DNA of 13,221 nucleotides. Origin: Pseudomonadota bacterium (GTDB taxonomy: Bacteria; BMS3Abin14). Made by a program: the position numbers and the translations under genes. Shown one piece after another: positions 1-7,221 of the stretch (the stretch's first letter is position 1; each line of letters begins with the position of its first letter). The DNA is taken from the NCBI GenBank assembly GCA_016937135.1, contig JAFGWO010000254.1, positions 1 through 13,221 of the forward strand, written 5' to 3'. The notes beneath the pieces are model-generated. The model was not told the DNA's origin. It saw only the letters and a program-made list of their open reading frames with translations, and did no database searches.

Positions 1-192
1 AACCAGCACGCACTGAGCCTTGAGGAGTTCAGAAGACGGGCGCCGGCCCTTTTTTCGGAGCTGCGGGGGCGGCCGGTCTATTTAAGGGGAGACGCCCGGA
101 TCAACTACGGGACCATCGTTGCGGCCATGTCGGTTTTAAAAGGTTCCGGAGTGGAGAGGATCGGCCTGGTCACGGAACCGGAGCTGGAATAG
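1..192 (+). CDS. tolR: TolR/ExbD-family protein, C-terminal end (5' truncated by window)
   Basis: The open frame runs from base 1 to the TAG at 190-192 and gives 63 residues. The segment PVYLRGDARINYGTIV followed by an AAMSVLKGSGVERIGLVTEP-type tail is the typical periplasmic C-terminal domain of TolR/ExbD, where a basic, aspartate-bearing strand is followed by a helix and a last strand. TolR is an inner-membrane protein that works with TolQ and uses the proton motive force to drive TolA. The N-terminal membrane segment with its key Asp lies upstream of the window, as presumably does tolQ. Placement directly before a TolA-like gene, tolB and pal supports TolR over ExbD. The 10-base gap to the next gene, whose ribosome site overlaps this stop codon, implies one transcript. 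Confidence 0.88.
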   Translation, partial: NQHALSLEEFRRRAPALFSELRGRPVYLRGDARINYGTIVAAMSVLKGSGVERIGLVTEPELE

Positions 193-202
193 GGAAAATC
201 GA

Positions 203-1276
203 GTGGAGCGGGTATCCGGATCCATTTCTTCAGCGATTGATGAGGATCAGGTGTCAGAACGCGCTTTCCGGCGCGCCATCCTGGTTTCCGTGATCCTCCA
301 TATTTTTGCCATCTTTCTGGCGGGGAGCATGACTCTCTTCCGCGCCACCGGGACCACTTACGCCCCGACCTACACCGTGGACCTCGTTTCCCTGTCGCCC
401 TCCCCGGGGGCTCCGGGGAAAGGGGAGGGCTCCGGATCGGCTGCGCCGGCGCCGGAATCAAAACCCGTGCCGGAACCCGCCGTCAAAGTCGCTCCCGAGC
501 CTGCTCCCGAGCCTGCCCCCGAGCCCGCACCCGAACCGACGCCCAAACCTGCCCCTGAAGTTAAAGCTCCTCCGGCAGCGGCGCCCCCGCAAAAGCCTTC
601 GCCGGCGCCCGAGGCGCCCCCCAAAAAGGCCCCGGCGGCGGTCCAGCCGGAAAAAACACCCGCCCCGCCCCCTCCCCAGGCGGCCACGCAGGAGGTCAAG
701 CCATCGGGTGGGGAGGAAGCTGCCGCGCGTCTCGAAAGGAAACGCCGTATCGAGGAACTCGAGCAGGAGGCCCGTCAGATATACGAGTCCCTCACGAGTC
801 AGGACAGTGAGTCCCGGGAGGCCCCGGCCCCCACATCCCCTTCCCCGGCCGGGGAAGAGAAAACCGGGTCTTTTGCCGCCGGCACGGCCGCCGGCGGTTC
901 TCCCGCCGCTGAAACGGGGGAAAGGGGCTCTGCCGGAGGGGGAGGGATCGAGGGGCCCGGTGGCGGCGGAGGAGGGGGCCAACCGGCAAATATCCGTTTT
1001 CGGGCCTATTTTGACCTTATCTGGTCCCGGATCAGGTCCTCATGGCTTCTACCCGAAGGTGTGGCCACCAGCGACAGGCTTTTGACAGTGGTGGGGATCC
1101 GCATCGCCCCCGACGGCCGGATACTTGATTACCGGGTGGAAAAGGGTTCCGGAAACGCCTATTACGACCAGTCGGCCATCCGGGCCATCCGGAAATCCGA
1201 CCCTTTGCCCCCCCTTCCCGAGGAACTTGGGGAAGAACCCCTCGAGATCGGGGTGAATTTCCGGTACCCGGAATAA
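203..1276 (+). CDS. tolA: TolA/TonB-like energy-transducing protein with TonB C-terminal domain
   Basis: This 357-residue protein starts at GTG 203; AGGGA at 191-195 lies 7 bases upstream and overlaps the tolR stop. It has a short cytoplasmic N-terminus and one membrane segment at about residues 25-45. That segment carries S29-x3-H33, the SxxxH signature by which TolA/TonB helices couple to TolQR/ExbBD. A Pro/Ala/Glu-rich region (about 65-165) with tandem APEP units follows, then a short charged helix (about 171-200), a Ser/Pro and polyglycine linker (about 205-260) and a TonB/TolA C-terminal domain (about 263-357). The long alanine-rich helix of enterobacterial TolA is absent; the extended Pro-rich stalk takes its place, as in TonB. 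Gene order (tolR before, tolB and pal after) argues for a TolA role. It would span the periplasm and contact TolB and Pal. A tonB label would also fit by domain alone. Confidence 0.87.
   Translation: MERVSGSISSAIDEDQVSERAFRRAILVSVILHIFAIFLAGSMTLFRATGTTYAPTYTVDLVSLSPSPGAPGKGEGSGSAAPAPESKPVPEPAVKVAPEPAPEPAPEPAPEPTPKPAPEVKAPPAAAPPQKPSPAPEAPPKKAPAAVQPEKTPAPPPPQAATQEVKPSGGEEAAARLERKRRIEELEQEARQIYESLTSQDSESREAPAPTSPSPAGEEKTGSFAAGTAAGGSPAAETGERGSAGGGGIEGPGGGGGGGQPANIRFRAYFDLIWSRIRSSWLLPEGVATSDRLLTVVGIRIAPDGRILDYRVEKGSGNAYYDQSAIRAIRKSDPLPPLPEELGEEPLEIGVNFRYPE
491..550 (+). repeat. Imperfect 12-bp tandem repeat encoding APEP units in TolA
   Basis: Five consecutive 12-base units (491-502, 503-514, 515-526, 527-538, 539-550) encode APEP, APEP, APEP, APEP and TPKP. 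The first two are identical (GCTCCCGAGCCT); later ones diverge mostly at third positions and the last also changes amino acids. Because the unit is a multiple of three, gain or loss of copies would lengthen or shorten the periplasmic stalk without a frameshift. The decay across copies suggests old duplications held by selection on the protein. Confidence 0.8.
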
Positions 1277-1380
1277 AGGCGGGGCGGACGGGGCCGGCAG
1301 GGAAACGGCCCTGGATCCGGCCAGGGAACCATCTGGCGGAAAAACCTGCGGCTGCAATTTCACTTTGATAGGATGAGAGG

Positions 1381-2712
1381 ATGAATCCAATAAAAAACCA
1401 TTGCATTTTCGGCCGTTTTTTCTTTCCGGCTGTCTTGTTGCTCCTTTCCTTCCTGGTTCCCATTCCTGGCGCCCAGGCCAAGGTCTACCTTGATATCAAC
1501 GCCCCTTCGGCGAGGAGGATGCCGATCGGCATACCGGAACCGGTTCCCATCGAGGGACAGCAGACCGTCTCCTCCATCGAGAGGGAGATCCGCTCCGTTC
1601 TGTTGGGGGATCTTGATTTTTCGGGTGTCTTCCGTGTCCTTGACCCTCTCCTGTATCTGGAGGACCCCGGGGCCGGCATCCGTTTCGGGGCCTTTGGTTT
1701 CGAGGATTGGGAACTCATCGGTGCCGAGGCGCTCGTCAAAACAGGGTACATGGTGAAATCCGATGGAGACCTCGAACTGGAATTTCATCTGTATGACGTG
1801 TTCCAGCGGAGGGAAGTTAACGCGCGCCGTTGGAAGGGAGCCCCAAGCCAGGTCCGCCGCATGGTCCACATGTTCTCCAATGAGATCATGAAGGAGGTGA
1901 CAGGGGAAAAGGGGGTATTCTTAAGCCGTATCCTCTATGTCCAGGCCGAAGGAAAAAACAAGGAGCTCTTCCTCATGGACTACGACGGGGCCAACGTCCA
2001 GAGGGTCACACGCAGCGCCTCTATTAACATGTCCCCGGAATGGTGGCCGGACGGCAAGGGGCTGATATACACATCATACAAGAGTGGGGATCCCGGCCTG
2101 TATTCCCTGAACATGGGTGGGGGGGAGTCGCGGATCGTCAGCGGGCTCGGCGCAAGCGTCGGGGCCGCCTTTTCCCCCGACGGGAAGACTCTGGCCTTTA
2201 CCGGGAACCGGGAAGGAAACCCGGACATCTACCTCGCCGACCCCGCCGGGAAAAATGCCAGGAGGATCACCAACCTGAAAAGCATCGAGACTTCCCCGAC
2301 CTGGTCCCCGGATGGGGAGAGGATCGCTTTTGTCTCCGATCGGTACGGCCAGCCCCAGATCTTCGTCATGAATGCTGACGGGTCGGGGGTGAGGCGGATT
2401 TCCCTCGAAGGTAATTACAACACTTCCCCGGCGTGGTCGCCCAAGGGGGATCTCATCGCCTATACGAGCCGGATGGGCCCTAATTTCGGGATCGTTGTGG
2501 TCAACCCGGATACCCTGGAGTCCCGTCCCCTGGTGGGGGAAGAGGGCAATAACGAGGACCCGTGCTGGAGTCCTGATGGAAGGTACATCGCCTTCACATC
2601 GGACAGAACGGGAACGTATCAAATATACCTGGTGGATCGGAGCGGTCGATGGGAAACCCGCGTCACATCCGGGTCGGGAGACAAAACCCAGCCCGCATGG
2701 TCTTGGGAATAA
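1381..2712 (+). CDS. tolB: TolB, periplasmic beta-propeller of the Tol-Pal system
   Basis: This 443-residue protein has a cleavable Sec signal: a basic start, a Phe/Leu-rich core at about 12-28 and a likely cut after AQA at residue 33. The mature N-terminus KVYLDINAP resembles the TolA-binding TolB box. An N-terminal alpha/beta domain (about 35-170) is followed by a propeller of PD40/WD40-like repeats (about 180-443), with recurrent W/FSPDG motifs followed by IAF/IAYTS and an IYLVD/IFVMN strand. Length matches the family. TolB binds Pal and the TolA C-terminal domain, so it links the inner-membrane motor to the outer membrane. Start ATG 1381 has a purine-rich AGGATGAGAGG stretch immediately upstream. 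The 104-bp gap after tolA holds GC-rich hairpins. Confidence is high because signal peptide, repeats and operon position agree. Confidence 0.97.
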   Translation: MNPIKNHCIFGRFFFPAVLLLLSFLVPIPGAQAKVYLDINAPSARRMPIGIPEPVPIEGQQTVSSIEREIRSVLLGDLDFSGVFRVLDPLLYLEDPGAGIRFGAFGFEDWELIGAEALVKTGYMVKSDGDLELEFHLYDVFQRREVNARRWKGAPSQVRRMVHMFSNEIMKEVTGEKGVFLSRILYVQAEGKNKELFLMDYDGANVQRVTRSASINMSPEWWPDGKGLIYTSYKSGDPGLYSLNMGGGESRIVSGLGASVGAAFSPDGKTLAFTGNREGNPDIYLADPAGKNARRITNLKSIETSPTWSPDGERIAFVSDRYGQPQIFVMNADGSGVRRISLEGNYNTSPAWSPKGDLIAYTSRMGPNFGIVVVNPDTLESRPLVGEEGNNEDPCWSPDGRYIAFTSDRTGTYQIYLVDRSGRWETRVTSGSGDKTQPAWSWE

Positions 2713-2768
2713 CGGAAAACCGGTTTACAATCGGGCTATTCACAGGTATAAATTCCTGAAGGACTAAA

Positions 2769-2918
2769 GTTGATGACCTCGCAAAAAAGTCATCAACGCG
2801 CTCTGCGCGGGGCGCCCGGATCAAGGACCCGGGTTGCAACTCCTAATTCGTGAGGAAAGGGAAAACCACGCTTTTCCCTAACCGTTTCGCAAAAAGTCCC
2901 GGATTGGGTTTTTTGCGA
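2769..2918. repeat. Palindrome-rich repeat-like element between tolB and pal
   Basis: The 309-base gap between tolB and pal has no convincing gene. It contains three clean inverted repeats. The first is GTTGATGAC (2769-2777) with GTCATCAAC (2789-2797). The second is AGGGAAAA (2858-2865) with TTTTCCCT (2872-2879). The third is TCGCAAAAA (2887-2895) with TTTTTGCGA (2910-2918). The loop of the first and the left arm of the third share the words TCGCAAAAA and AAAGTC, so the two ends look related. This architecture resembles short dispersed palindromic elements (REP- or MITE-like) that I associate with deltaproteobacterial intergenic regions; that recollection is not verified here. Bases 2919-3010 hold nothing I can name. 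An element here could attenuate or separate pal transcription from tolB. Confidence 0.55.
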
Positions 2919-3010
2919 CCCTGTCAGAGTCTGTTTCACTTTGCCGAATTCTCCGGGGCGTCCGGTCCCGGAGGGGTTGTTTTCACAAAGTCTGGGAAGA
3001 GAATTCTTCA

Positions 3011-3017
3011 GGAGGTG
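3011..3017 (+). promoter_or_regulatory. Strong Shine-Dalgarno that fixes the pal start
   Basis: GGAGGTG at 3011-3017 lies 4 bases before GTG 3022 and is the best ribosome site in this gap. It overrides the longer open frame that begins at TTG 2941, whose extra 27 residues would precede, and so spoil, a lipoprotein signal peptide. Confidence 0.8.
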
Positions 3018-3021
3018 GGCT

Positions 3022-3573
3022 GTGATTCGAAAAAAGAGCGGGATTCTTCTAATTCTTGTAGTGCTTCTTTGCGCCGTGGCTGTTTTCGGCTGCAGGACAA
3101 CCAAGGATCTTGATGTCGTTGTCGCCGAACCAGAAACGCAGGCGGAGCCTGCTCCTCCGGCCAAGGTTGAGACCTACACACCGGCCGCCCCGGCCCCGGC
3201 TGGGGAGCCCGCACCTGTCATCATGGGCACCCCGGCATTTGATGTTTCCATGTTGACCGATGTCTTCTTTGACTTTGACAGAAGCGATCTGAGCAAGGAA
3301 GCCAGGGATCGACTTTCTTCCAATGCCAAACTCATCAAGGCCTGGAAGGCCAGCGTTGTCGTCGAGGGGCACTGCGACGAGCGCGGCACCAACGAATACA
3401 ACCTCGGGCTGGGCGAGCGCAGGGCAAACGCCGTCAAGGATTACCTGGTTTCCATGGGCGTCCCTGCCGACAAGGTCAAGACCATCAGCTATGGCGAGGA
3501 AAGGCCTTTCGTGAGGGGCCACTCCGAAGACGCTTGGAAATATAACCGGCGCGGCCATTTTGCCCTGCCGTAA
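3022..3573 (+). CDS. pal: Pal, peptidoglycan-associated outer-membrane lipoprotein
   Basis: From GTG 3022 this is 183 residues. A lipoprotein signal peptide (basic MIRKK, hydrophobic core, lipobox VFGC) puts the lipidated cysteine at residue 24. A Pro/Ala-rich tether (about 35-70) leads to an OmpA-like domain (about 77-181). Its signature strand VFFDFD is at 81-86, and the peptidoglycan-binding stretch GHCDERGTNEYN is at 116-127, with the key Asp at 119. The GERRA helix start lies at about 131-135, including the conserved Arg. Pal anchors the outer membrane to meso-diaminopimelate peptidoglycan and is pulled by TolB/TolA at constriction sites. The protein ends NRRGHFALP, close to the usual NRR end of the domain. 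The tolB-pal spacing of about 300 bases is larger than usual because of an inserted repeat-like element. Confidence 0.96.
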   Translation: MIRKKSGILLILVVLLCAVAVFGCRTTKDLDVVVAEPETQAEPAPPAKVETYTPAAPAPAGEPAPVIMGTPAFDVSMLTDVFFDFDRSDLSKEARDRLSSNAKLIKAWKASVVVEGHCDERGTNEYNLGLGERRANAVKDYLVSMGVPADKVKTISYGEERPFVRGHSEDAWKYNRRGHFALP

Positions 3574-3587
3574 GCGGGTAGTTTTTT

Positions 3588-4019
3588 ATGAGGTCGGGTT
3601 TCGGTCTTTGGATGGTTCTGGCAGTTCTCCTGGCCTCAGGGTGTGCCACGGCTGTGGATATGGATACCCTCAACAGCCGTGTGGATGACAATACGCGGAG
3701 GATCGAATCCCTGGAAAGGGCCCAGGAACAGATGACCATGGCCTCGGGGCCGGGTCAGAGACTGGAGTCCCTCGAAGGTGAGGTCCAGGCTCTCCGGAAA
3801 CAGATGGCGGACAACCAGTGGACGTTGTCCGAAATGAACGAAAAGGTTGAATCCTTTCAGGCGTTCATGGGAGAGGTTCAGCAGTTCATGATCCAGTACC
3901 GCAAGAGGGGCGGTGAGGTGGACAAGGCATTGGAACAGATTAGCACCCGCCTCGAAGCGGATATAAGGAGCCTCGCGGACAAACTCCGCCAGATGCTGGA
4001 TTCGGAGAGCGGAAACTAA
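3588..4019 (+). CDS. Short coiled-coil lipoprotein in the ybgF/cpoB position
   Basis: This 143-residue protein has a lipoprotein signal whose lipobox LASGC places the lipidated Cys at residue 19, followed by Ala, which is consistent with outer-membrane sorting. The rest is hydrophilic and heptad-like (about 25-50, 57-100 and 108-137, rich in Glu, Arg, Leu and Gln), so a helical coiled coil is expected. In most tol-pal operons the next gene is ybgF/cpoB, which has an N-terminal trimeric coiled coil and then TPR repeats. Here the coiled-coil part alone is present; the ORF stops before any TPR and a terminator follows, so no TPR remnant exists downstream. It starts 14 bases after the pal stop, with a weak GCGGGTAG site. 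The role is probably Tol-Pal accessory or a structural periplasmic spacer. The family assignment is by position and shape only. Confidence 0.82.
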   Translation: MRSGFGLWMVLAVLLASGCATAVDMDTLNSRVDDNTRRIESLERAQEQMTMASGPGQRLESLEGEVQALRKQMADNQWTLSEMNEKVESFQAFMGEVQQFMIQYRKRGGEVDKALEQISTRLEADIRSLADKLRQMLDSESGN

Positions 4020-4030
4020 CCGGAGCGATG

Positions 4031-4063
4031 AGCCGGGGGCTGAAAAGCCCCCGGCTTTTTTTT
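4031..4063 (+). terminator. Rho-independent terminator ending the tol-pal operon
   Basis: A perfect 11-bp stem AGCCGGGGGCT (4031-4041) and AGCCCCCGGCT (4046-4056) closes on a GAAA tetraloop (4042-4045). It is followed by an eight-T run (4056-4063). It begins 11 bases after the stop of the coiled-coil lipoprotein gene, so it marks the operon end. Confidence 0.96.
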
Positions 4064-4160
4064 GTCTGCGGGGTGGGATCAGGGCACGGAATTGCAAACA
4101 TGGAGCTGGTCCGTCAAAAAAGCACGCAACGGACATGCCGCGGCAGGGAGATCGCCTTCT

Positions 4161-5291
4161 ATGAAAATCGAAACAAAATGCATCCATTCCGGGAGTGTTG
4201 CGAATTCGATCACAGGGGGGATCAACACGCCCATAGACCCCTCCTCGGCCTTCGAATACCTGGACAGGGAGGAAACGGTTTATCCCCGATATTTCAACAC
4301 GCTGAACCAGAAGGTCCTCGTGCGTAAAATCAGTGAGCTGGAAGGGGCCGAGGACGGTCTTGTTTTTTCATCAGGCATGGCGGCCGTGAGTTCCGTTCTC
4401 CTCACCTTTTTAAAGTCCGGGGATCATGCTGTCCTTCAGGATGAAATTTACGGGGGGAGCCACGCCTTCGTGGACATGTTTTTTGACCGCCTGGGGATCT
4501 CCTATACCTTCGTCGGGAATAAACCCGAGGCCGTCGAGGCCGCCATCCGGCCCGAAACCCGGCTCGTTTTCGTCGAAAGCCCTACCAATCCTCTTTTAAG
4601 CATTATGGATATTGCCGCGGTTGCCAGGGTTGCACGGGAGAAGGGGTGCATCTCGGTGGCAGACAACACCTTCGCCTCCCCGATCCTCCAGAATCCCATC
4701 GAGCTAGGGATCGACATTGTCGTTCACAGCGGGACAAAGTACCTGGGCGGGCACAGCGATCTCTCCTGCGGCGCGGCTGTCACCACGGCGGAGCTGACGT
4801 CCAGAATAAGGAAAACCGCCCTTAATTTTGGGGGAAACCTGAACCCGCTCACCTGCTATCTCCTTGAAAGGAGCCTGAAAACCCTGGCAGTCCGGGTGAG
4901 GCAGCAGACAGCAAATGCCTTCAGGATCGCAAAATTCCTGAAAAACACGCCCCGCTTCGAAAAGATTTTTTATCCCGGCCTGCCGGACCATCCCGGGCAC
5001 TCGATCGCCCGTGAACAGATGCGGGGGTTCGGCGCCATGCTTTCCTTCGAATGGTTCGACCCGGATCGGCCTGTTGATCATTTCATGAAAAAGTTGAAAC
5101 TCATCAAACCCGCCGTCAGCCTTGGGGGTGTCGAGTCCATGATATGTGATCCGGCGCGGACATCCCATTCAAAGATCTCGGCGCAGTTGAGGGCAAAGCA
5201 GGGTATTTCGGACAACCTTCTGCGCCTTTCGGTGGGGATAGAGGATGTTGATGACCTGATGGAGGATATCCGTCAGGCTTCCGAAGGATAG
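4161..5291 (+). CDS. Cys/Met-metabolism PLP-dependent enzyme (cystathionine gamma-synthase / beta-lyase type)
   Basis: This 376-residue protein of the trans-sulfuration fold type I family has normal family length. Visible landmarks are the N-terminus KIETKCIHSG, Y41-x-R43 (PLP-phosphate contacts from the neighbouring subunit), FSSGMAA at 69-75, ESPTNP at 139-144, DNTFASP at 168-174 (Asp168 contacts the pyridine nitrogen), SGTKYLGGHSD with Schiff-base Lys193, SLGGVES at 320-326, and LRLSVGIED with the carboxylate-binding Arg355. The usual NPT after the Y-x-R motif is replaced by NTLN, as in a YPRYFN-type subgroup. The family interconverts homocysteine, cystathionine, cysteine and methionine; which of gamma-synthase, beta-lyase or gamma-lyase applies cannot be decided from sequence alone. 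ATG 4161 is chosen because AGGGAG (4145-4150) precedes it and family similarity begins there; the longer frame starting at TTG 4062 runs out of the terminator T-tract. Confidence 0.9.
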   Translation: MKIETKCIHSGSVANSITGGINTPIDPSSAFEYLDREETVYPRYFNTLNQKVLVRKISELEGAEDGLVFSSGMAAVSSVLLTFLKSGDHAVLQDEIYGGSHAFVDMFFDRLGISYTFVGNKPEAVEAAIRPETRLVFVESPTNPLLSIMDIAAVARVAREKGCISVADNTFASPILQNPIELGIDIVVHSGTKYLGGHSDLSCGAAVTTAELTSRIRKTALNFGGNLNPLTCYLLERSLKTLAVRVRQQTANAFRIAKFLKNTPRFEKIFYPGLPDHPGHSIAREQMRGFGAMLSFEWFDPDRPVDHFMKKLKLIKPAVSLGGVESMICDPARTSHSKISAQLRAKQGISDNLLRLSVGIEDVDDLMEDIRQASEG

Positions 5292-5333
5292 CCTCTTGCA
5301 GCGTTCCGGCGCGCCCCGGCAATTGTTATCCCC

Positions 5334-5363
5334 TTGCCCCTACGGCGTGTGGTGATGTAAATA
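5334..5363 (+). promoter_or_regulatory. Candidate sigma70-type promoter upstream of glnS
   Basis: TTGCCC (5334-5339) and TAAATA (5358-5363) are separated by 18 bases and lie about 75 bases before the glnS start. The match is moderate, and readthrough from the PLP-enzyme gene is equally possible, since I see no terminator between them. Confidence 0.3.
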
Positions 5364-5439
5364 TTGACGGAGCAGCCTGGCATCCCCGCCAACGGGAGCG
5401 CCAGTCCCCCTCTCACAGCCTTTCTTCTGGAGACTTGTT

Positions 5440-7131
5440 TTGAGCACGGAAGACCCCAAAACCGCAGGGACCGATTTTATCCGCCAGATCATCGCGCAGG
5501 ATGTGGCATCCGGAAAATACGAGAGGATCGTCACCCGTTTTCCCCCTGAGCCAAACGGCTACCTTCACATCGGGCACGCCAAGAGCATCTGTCTTAATTT
5601 CGGGGTGGCCCGGGAAAATCCTGGAGGAAGATGCCACCTTCGATTTGACGACAGCAACCCGGAGACGGAAGAAATCAGGTTCGTTGAGGCCATTAAAAAA
5701 GACGTCAAATGGCTCGGATTCGACTGGGGAGAACATCTGTATTTCGCCTCGGACTACTTTGAAGATCTCTACGGGTTTGCCGTCAGGCTTATCCAGGGTG
5801 GAAAAGCCTACGTATGCGGTCTGTCGGAAGAGGAAATCCGGCGGCACAGGGGAACCGTCACCGTCCCTGGCCTCAACAGTCCCTACAGGGACCGCAGTGT
5901 GAGCGAGAATCTGGATCTCTTCGCCCGGATGCGGGCGGGGGAGTTCCCCGACGGGAAGCACGTCCTCAGGGCAAAAATTGATATGGCTTCGCCCAACATG
6001 AAGATGCGCGACCCCCTCCTGTACCGGATTCGCCATATTCCCCACTACCGCACGGGAGACAAGTGGTGCCTCTACCCCATGTACGATTTTGTCCACTGCC
6101 TTTCCGATGCCCTCGAAGGGATCACCCATTCCATTTGCACTCTGGAATTTGAAAACAACCGCGAACTGTACGACTGGATCATCGAAAACGTCCCGGCCCC
6201 TTCCAGGCCGCGGCAGTACGAATTCGCAAGGCTGAACCTGAACTACACGGTGATGAGCAAGCGCAAGCTCATGGAGCTCGTGGAAGGGGGGCACGTCACC
6301 GGCTGGGATGATCCGCGCCTGCCCACCATCGCCGGGATCAGGCGCCGGGGGTATACACCTGAGGCAATCCGGAACTTTTCGGACCGGATAGGTGTGGCCC
6401 GGTCCAACAGCGTGGTGGATGCAAGCCTGCTGGAACACAGCATCCGTGACGATCTAAACACGAAAGTTCCCAGGGTGATGGCGGTCCTCGATCCGATCAG
6501 GCTGGTGATCCTGAACTTGCCCGTTGGGCAGATCCTGGAACTCGAAGCGCCCAATTTTCCCGACGACCCGTCAAAAATGGGGTTCAGGAAAATCCCCTTT
6601 TCCCGCGAGCTGTTCATAGAGCGCTCTGATTTCATGGAGGACCCTCCGAAGAAGTTTTTCCGCCTGGCCCCCGGGAAAGAGGTGCGTCTGCGTTGGGCTT
6701 TTTTCGTGACCTGCGTCGATGTCAAAAAAGACGCAGAGGGGGATGTGGTCGAGGTGCACTGCACCTATGATCCCGAAACCCTCGGGGGGGATGCCCCCGA
6801 CGGAAGGAGGGTCAAGGGCACCATCCACTGGGTGTCGGTCCCTCATGCCGTGGATGCCCAGGTTCGGCTGTATGACCGTCTTTTCTCGGTGCCCGATCCC
6901 GAGGAGGACAAAGAGGCGGGTTTTATCCGGAACCTTAATCCCGATTCCCTGAAAATCGTGACGGCCAGGGTGGAGCCATCCCTCGCCGGCGCCTCCAGAG
7001 GAGACCGTTTCCAGTTCGAGCGAACGGGCTACTTCATCGCGGATGAGAAGGACCATGCTTCGGAGAAGCCGGTGTTTAACCGCATCGTCCCGTTGCGGGA
7101 TTCCTGGGGGAAGATCTCAGCTAAAGTTTGA
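5440..7131 (+). CDS. glnS: Glutaminyl-tRNA synthetase
   Basis: This 563-residue class I synthetase is close to the usual bacterial GlnRS length of about 550. The N-terminal motif RFPPEPNGYLHIGHAKSI carries HIGH at 43-46. LRFDDSNPETEE at about 68-79 is the GlnRS/GluRS substrate-pocket segment in its GlnRS form. The KMSKS counterpart is MSKRK at 272-276, and the C-terminal anticodon-binding beta-barrels fill about 340-555. It charges tRNA-Gln directly with glutamine in the cytoplasm, so this organism need not make Gln-tRNA by transamidation. The start is TTG 5440, with TGGAG at 5428-5432 placed 7 bases upstream; no in-frame ATG lies near, and the first residues (STEDPKTAGTDFIR) match the usual GlnRS lead-in. 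Bacterial GlnRS is a eukaryote-derived acquisition found in only some lineages. A large antisense open frame overlaps it but is only a codon-bias shadow. Confidence 0.97.
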   Translation: MSTEDPKTAGTDFIRQIIAQDVASGKYERIVTRFPPEPNGYLHIGHAKSICLNFGVARENPGGRCHLRFDDSNPETEEIRFVEAIKKDVKWLGFDWGEHLYFASDYFEDLYGFAVRLIQGGKAYVCGLSEEEIRRHRGTVTVPGLNSPYRDRSVSENLDLFARMRAGEFPDGKHVLRAKIDMASPNMKMRDPLLYRIRHIPHYRTGDKWCLYPMYDFVHCLSDALEGITHSICTLEFENNRELYDWIIENVPAPSRPRQYEFARLNLNYTVMSKRKLMELVEGGHVTGWDDPRLPTIAGIRRRGYTPEAIRNFSDRIGVARSNSVVDASLLEHSIRDDLNTKVPRVMAVLDPIRLVILNLPVGQILELEAPNFPDDPSKMGFRKIPFSRELFIERSDFMEDPPKKFFRLAPGKEVRLRWAFFVTCVDVKKDAEGDVVEVHCTYDPETLGGDAPDGRRVKGTIHWVSVPHAVDAQVRLYDRLFSVPDPEEDKEAGFIRNLNPDSLKIVTARVEPSLAGASRGDRFQFERTGYFIADEKDHASEKPVFNRIVPLRDSWGKISAKV

Positions 7132-7221
7132 AATTCGAGATTTTAACTTCCAGGAACCGGGGACAAATTTCAGTTTTATAAACAGGCCGATCCTTCTTAA
7201 AATATTTTCCATATATTCCCC

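Noticed and set aside
370..982. Long minus-strand open frames opposite tolA (370-699 and 458-982)
   Set aside because: They are low-complexity Gly/Arg-rich translations produced by the GC-rich Pro/Ala repeat coding on the plus strand; no ribosome site or family resemblance.
2887..2918. Hairpin with T-run between tolB and pal as a terminator
   Set aside because: The T-run is part of the stem rather than following it, and downstream pal belongs to the same operon, so simple termination is unlikely.
2941..3021. Longer pal start at TTG 2941
   Set aside because: It would add 27 residues ahead of a clear lipoprotein signal peptide, and GGAGGTG directly precedes GTG 3022.
4062..4160. Longer start of the PLP enzyme inside the terminator T-tract
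   Set aside because: The extra 33 residues lack family resemblance and the start lies within the T-run of an intrinsic terminator.
4064..4160. Riboswitch upstream of the Cys/Met PLP enzyme
   Set aside because: The 97-base leader shows no SAM-riboswitch-like helices or conserved core that I can recognise.
5413..6438. 341-codon minus-strand open frame opposite glnS
   Set aside because: Codon-bias shadow of a certain gene; the translation has no recognisable motif and would lie wholly antisense to glnS.
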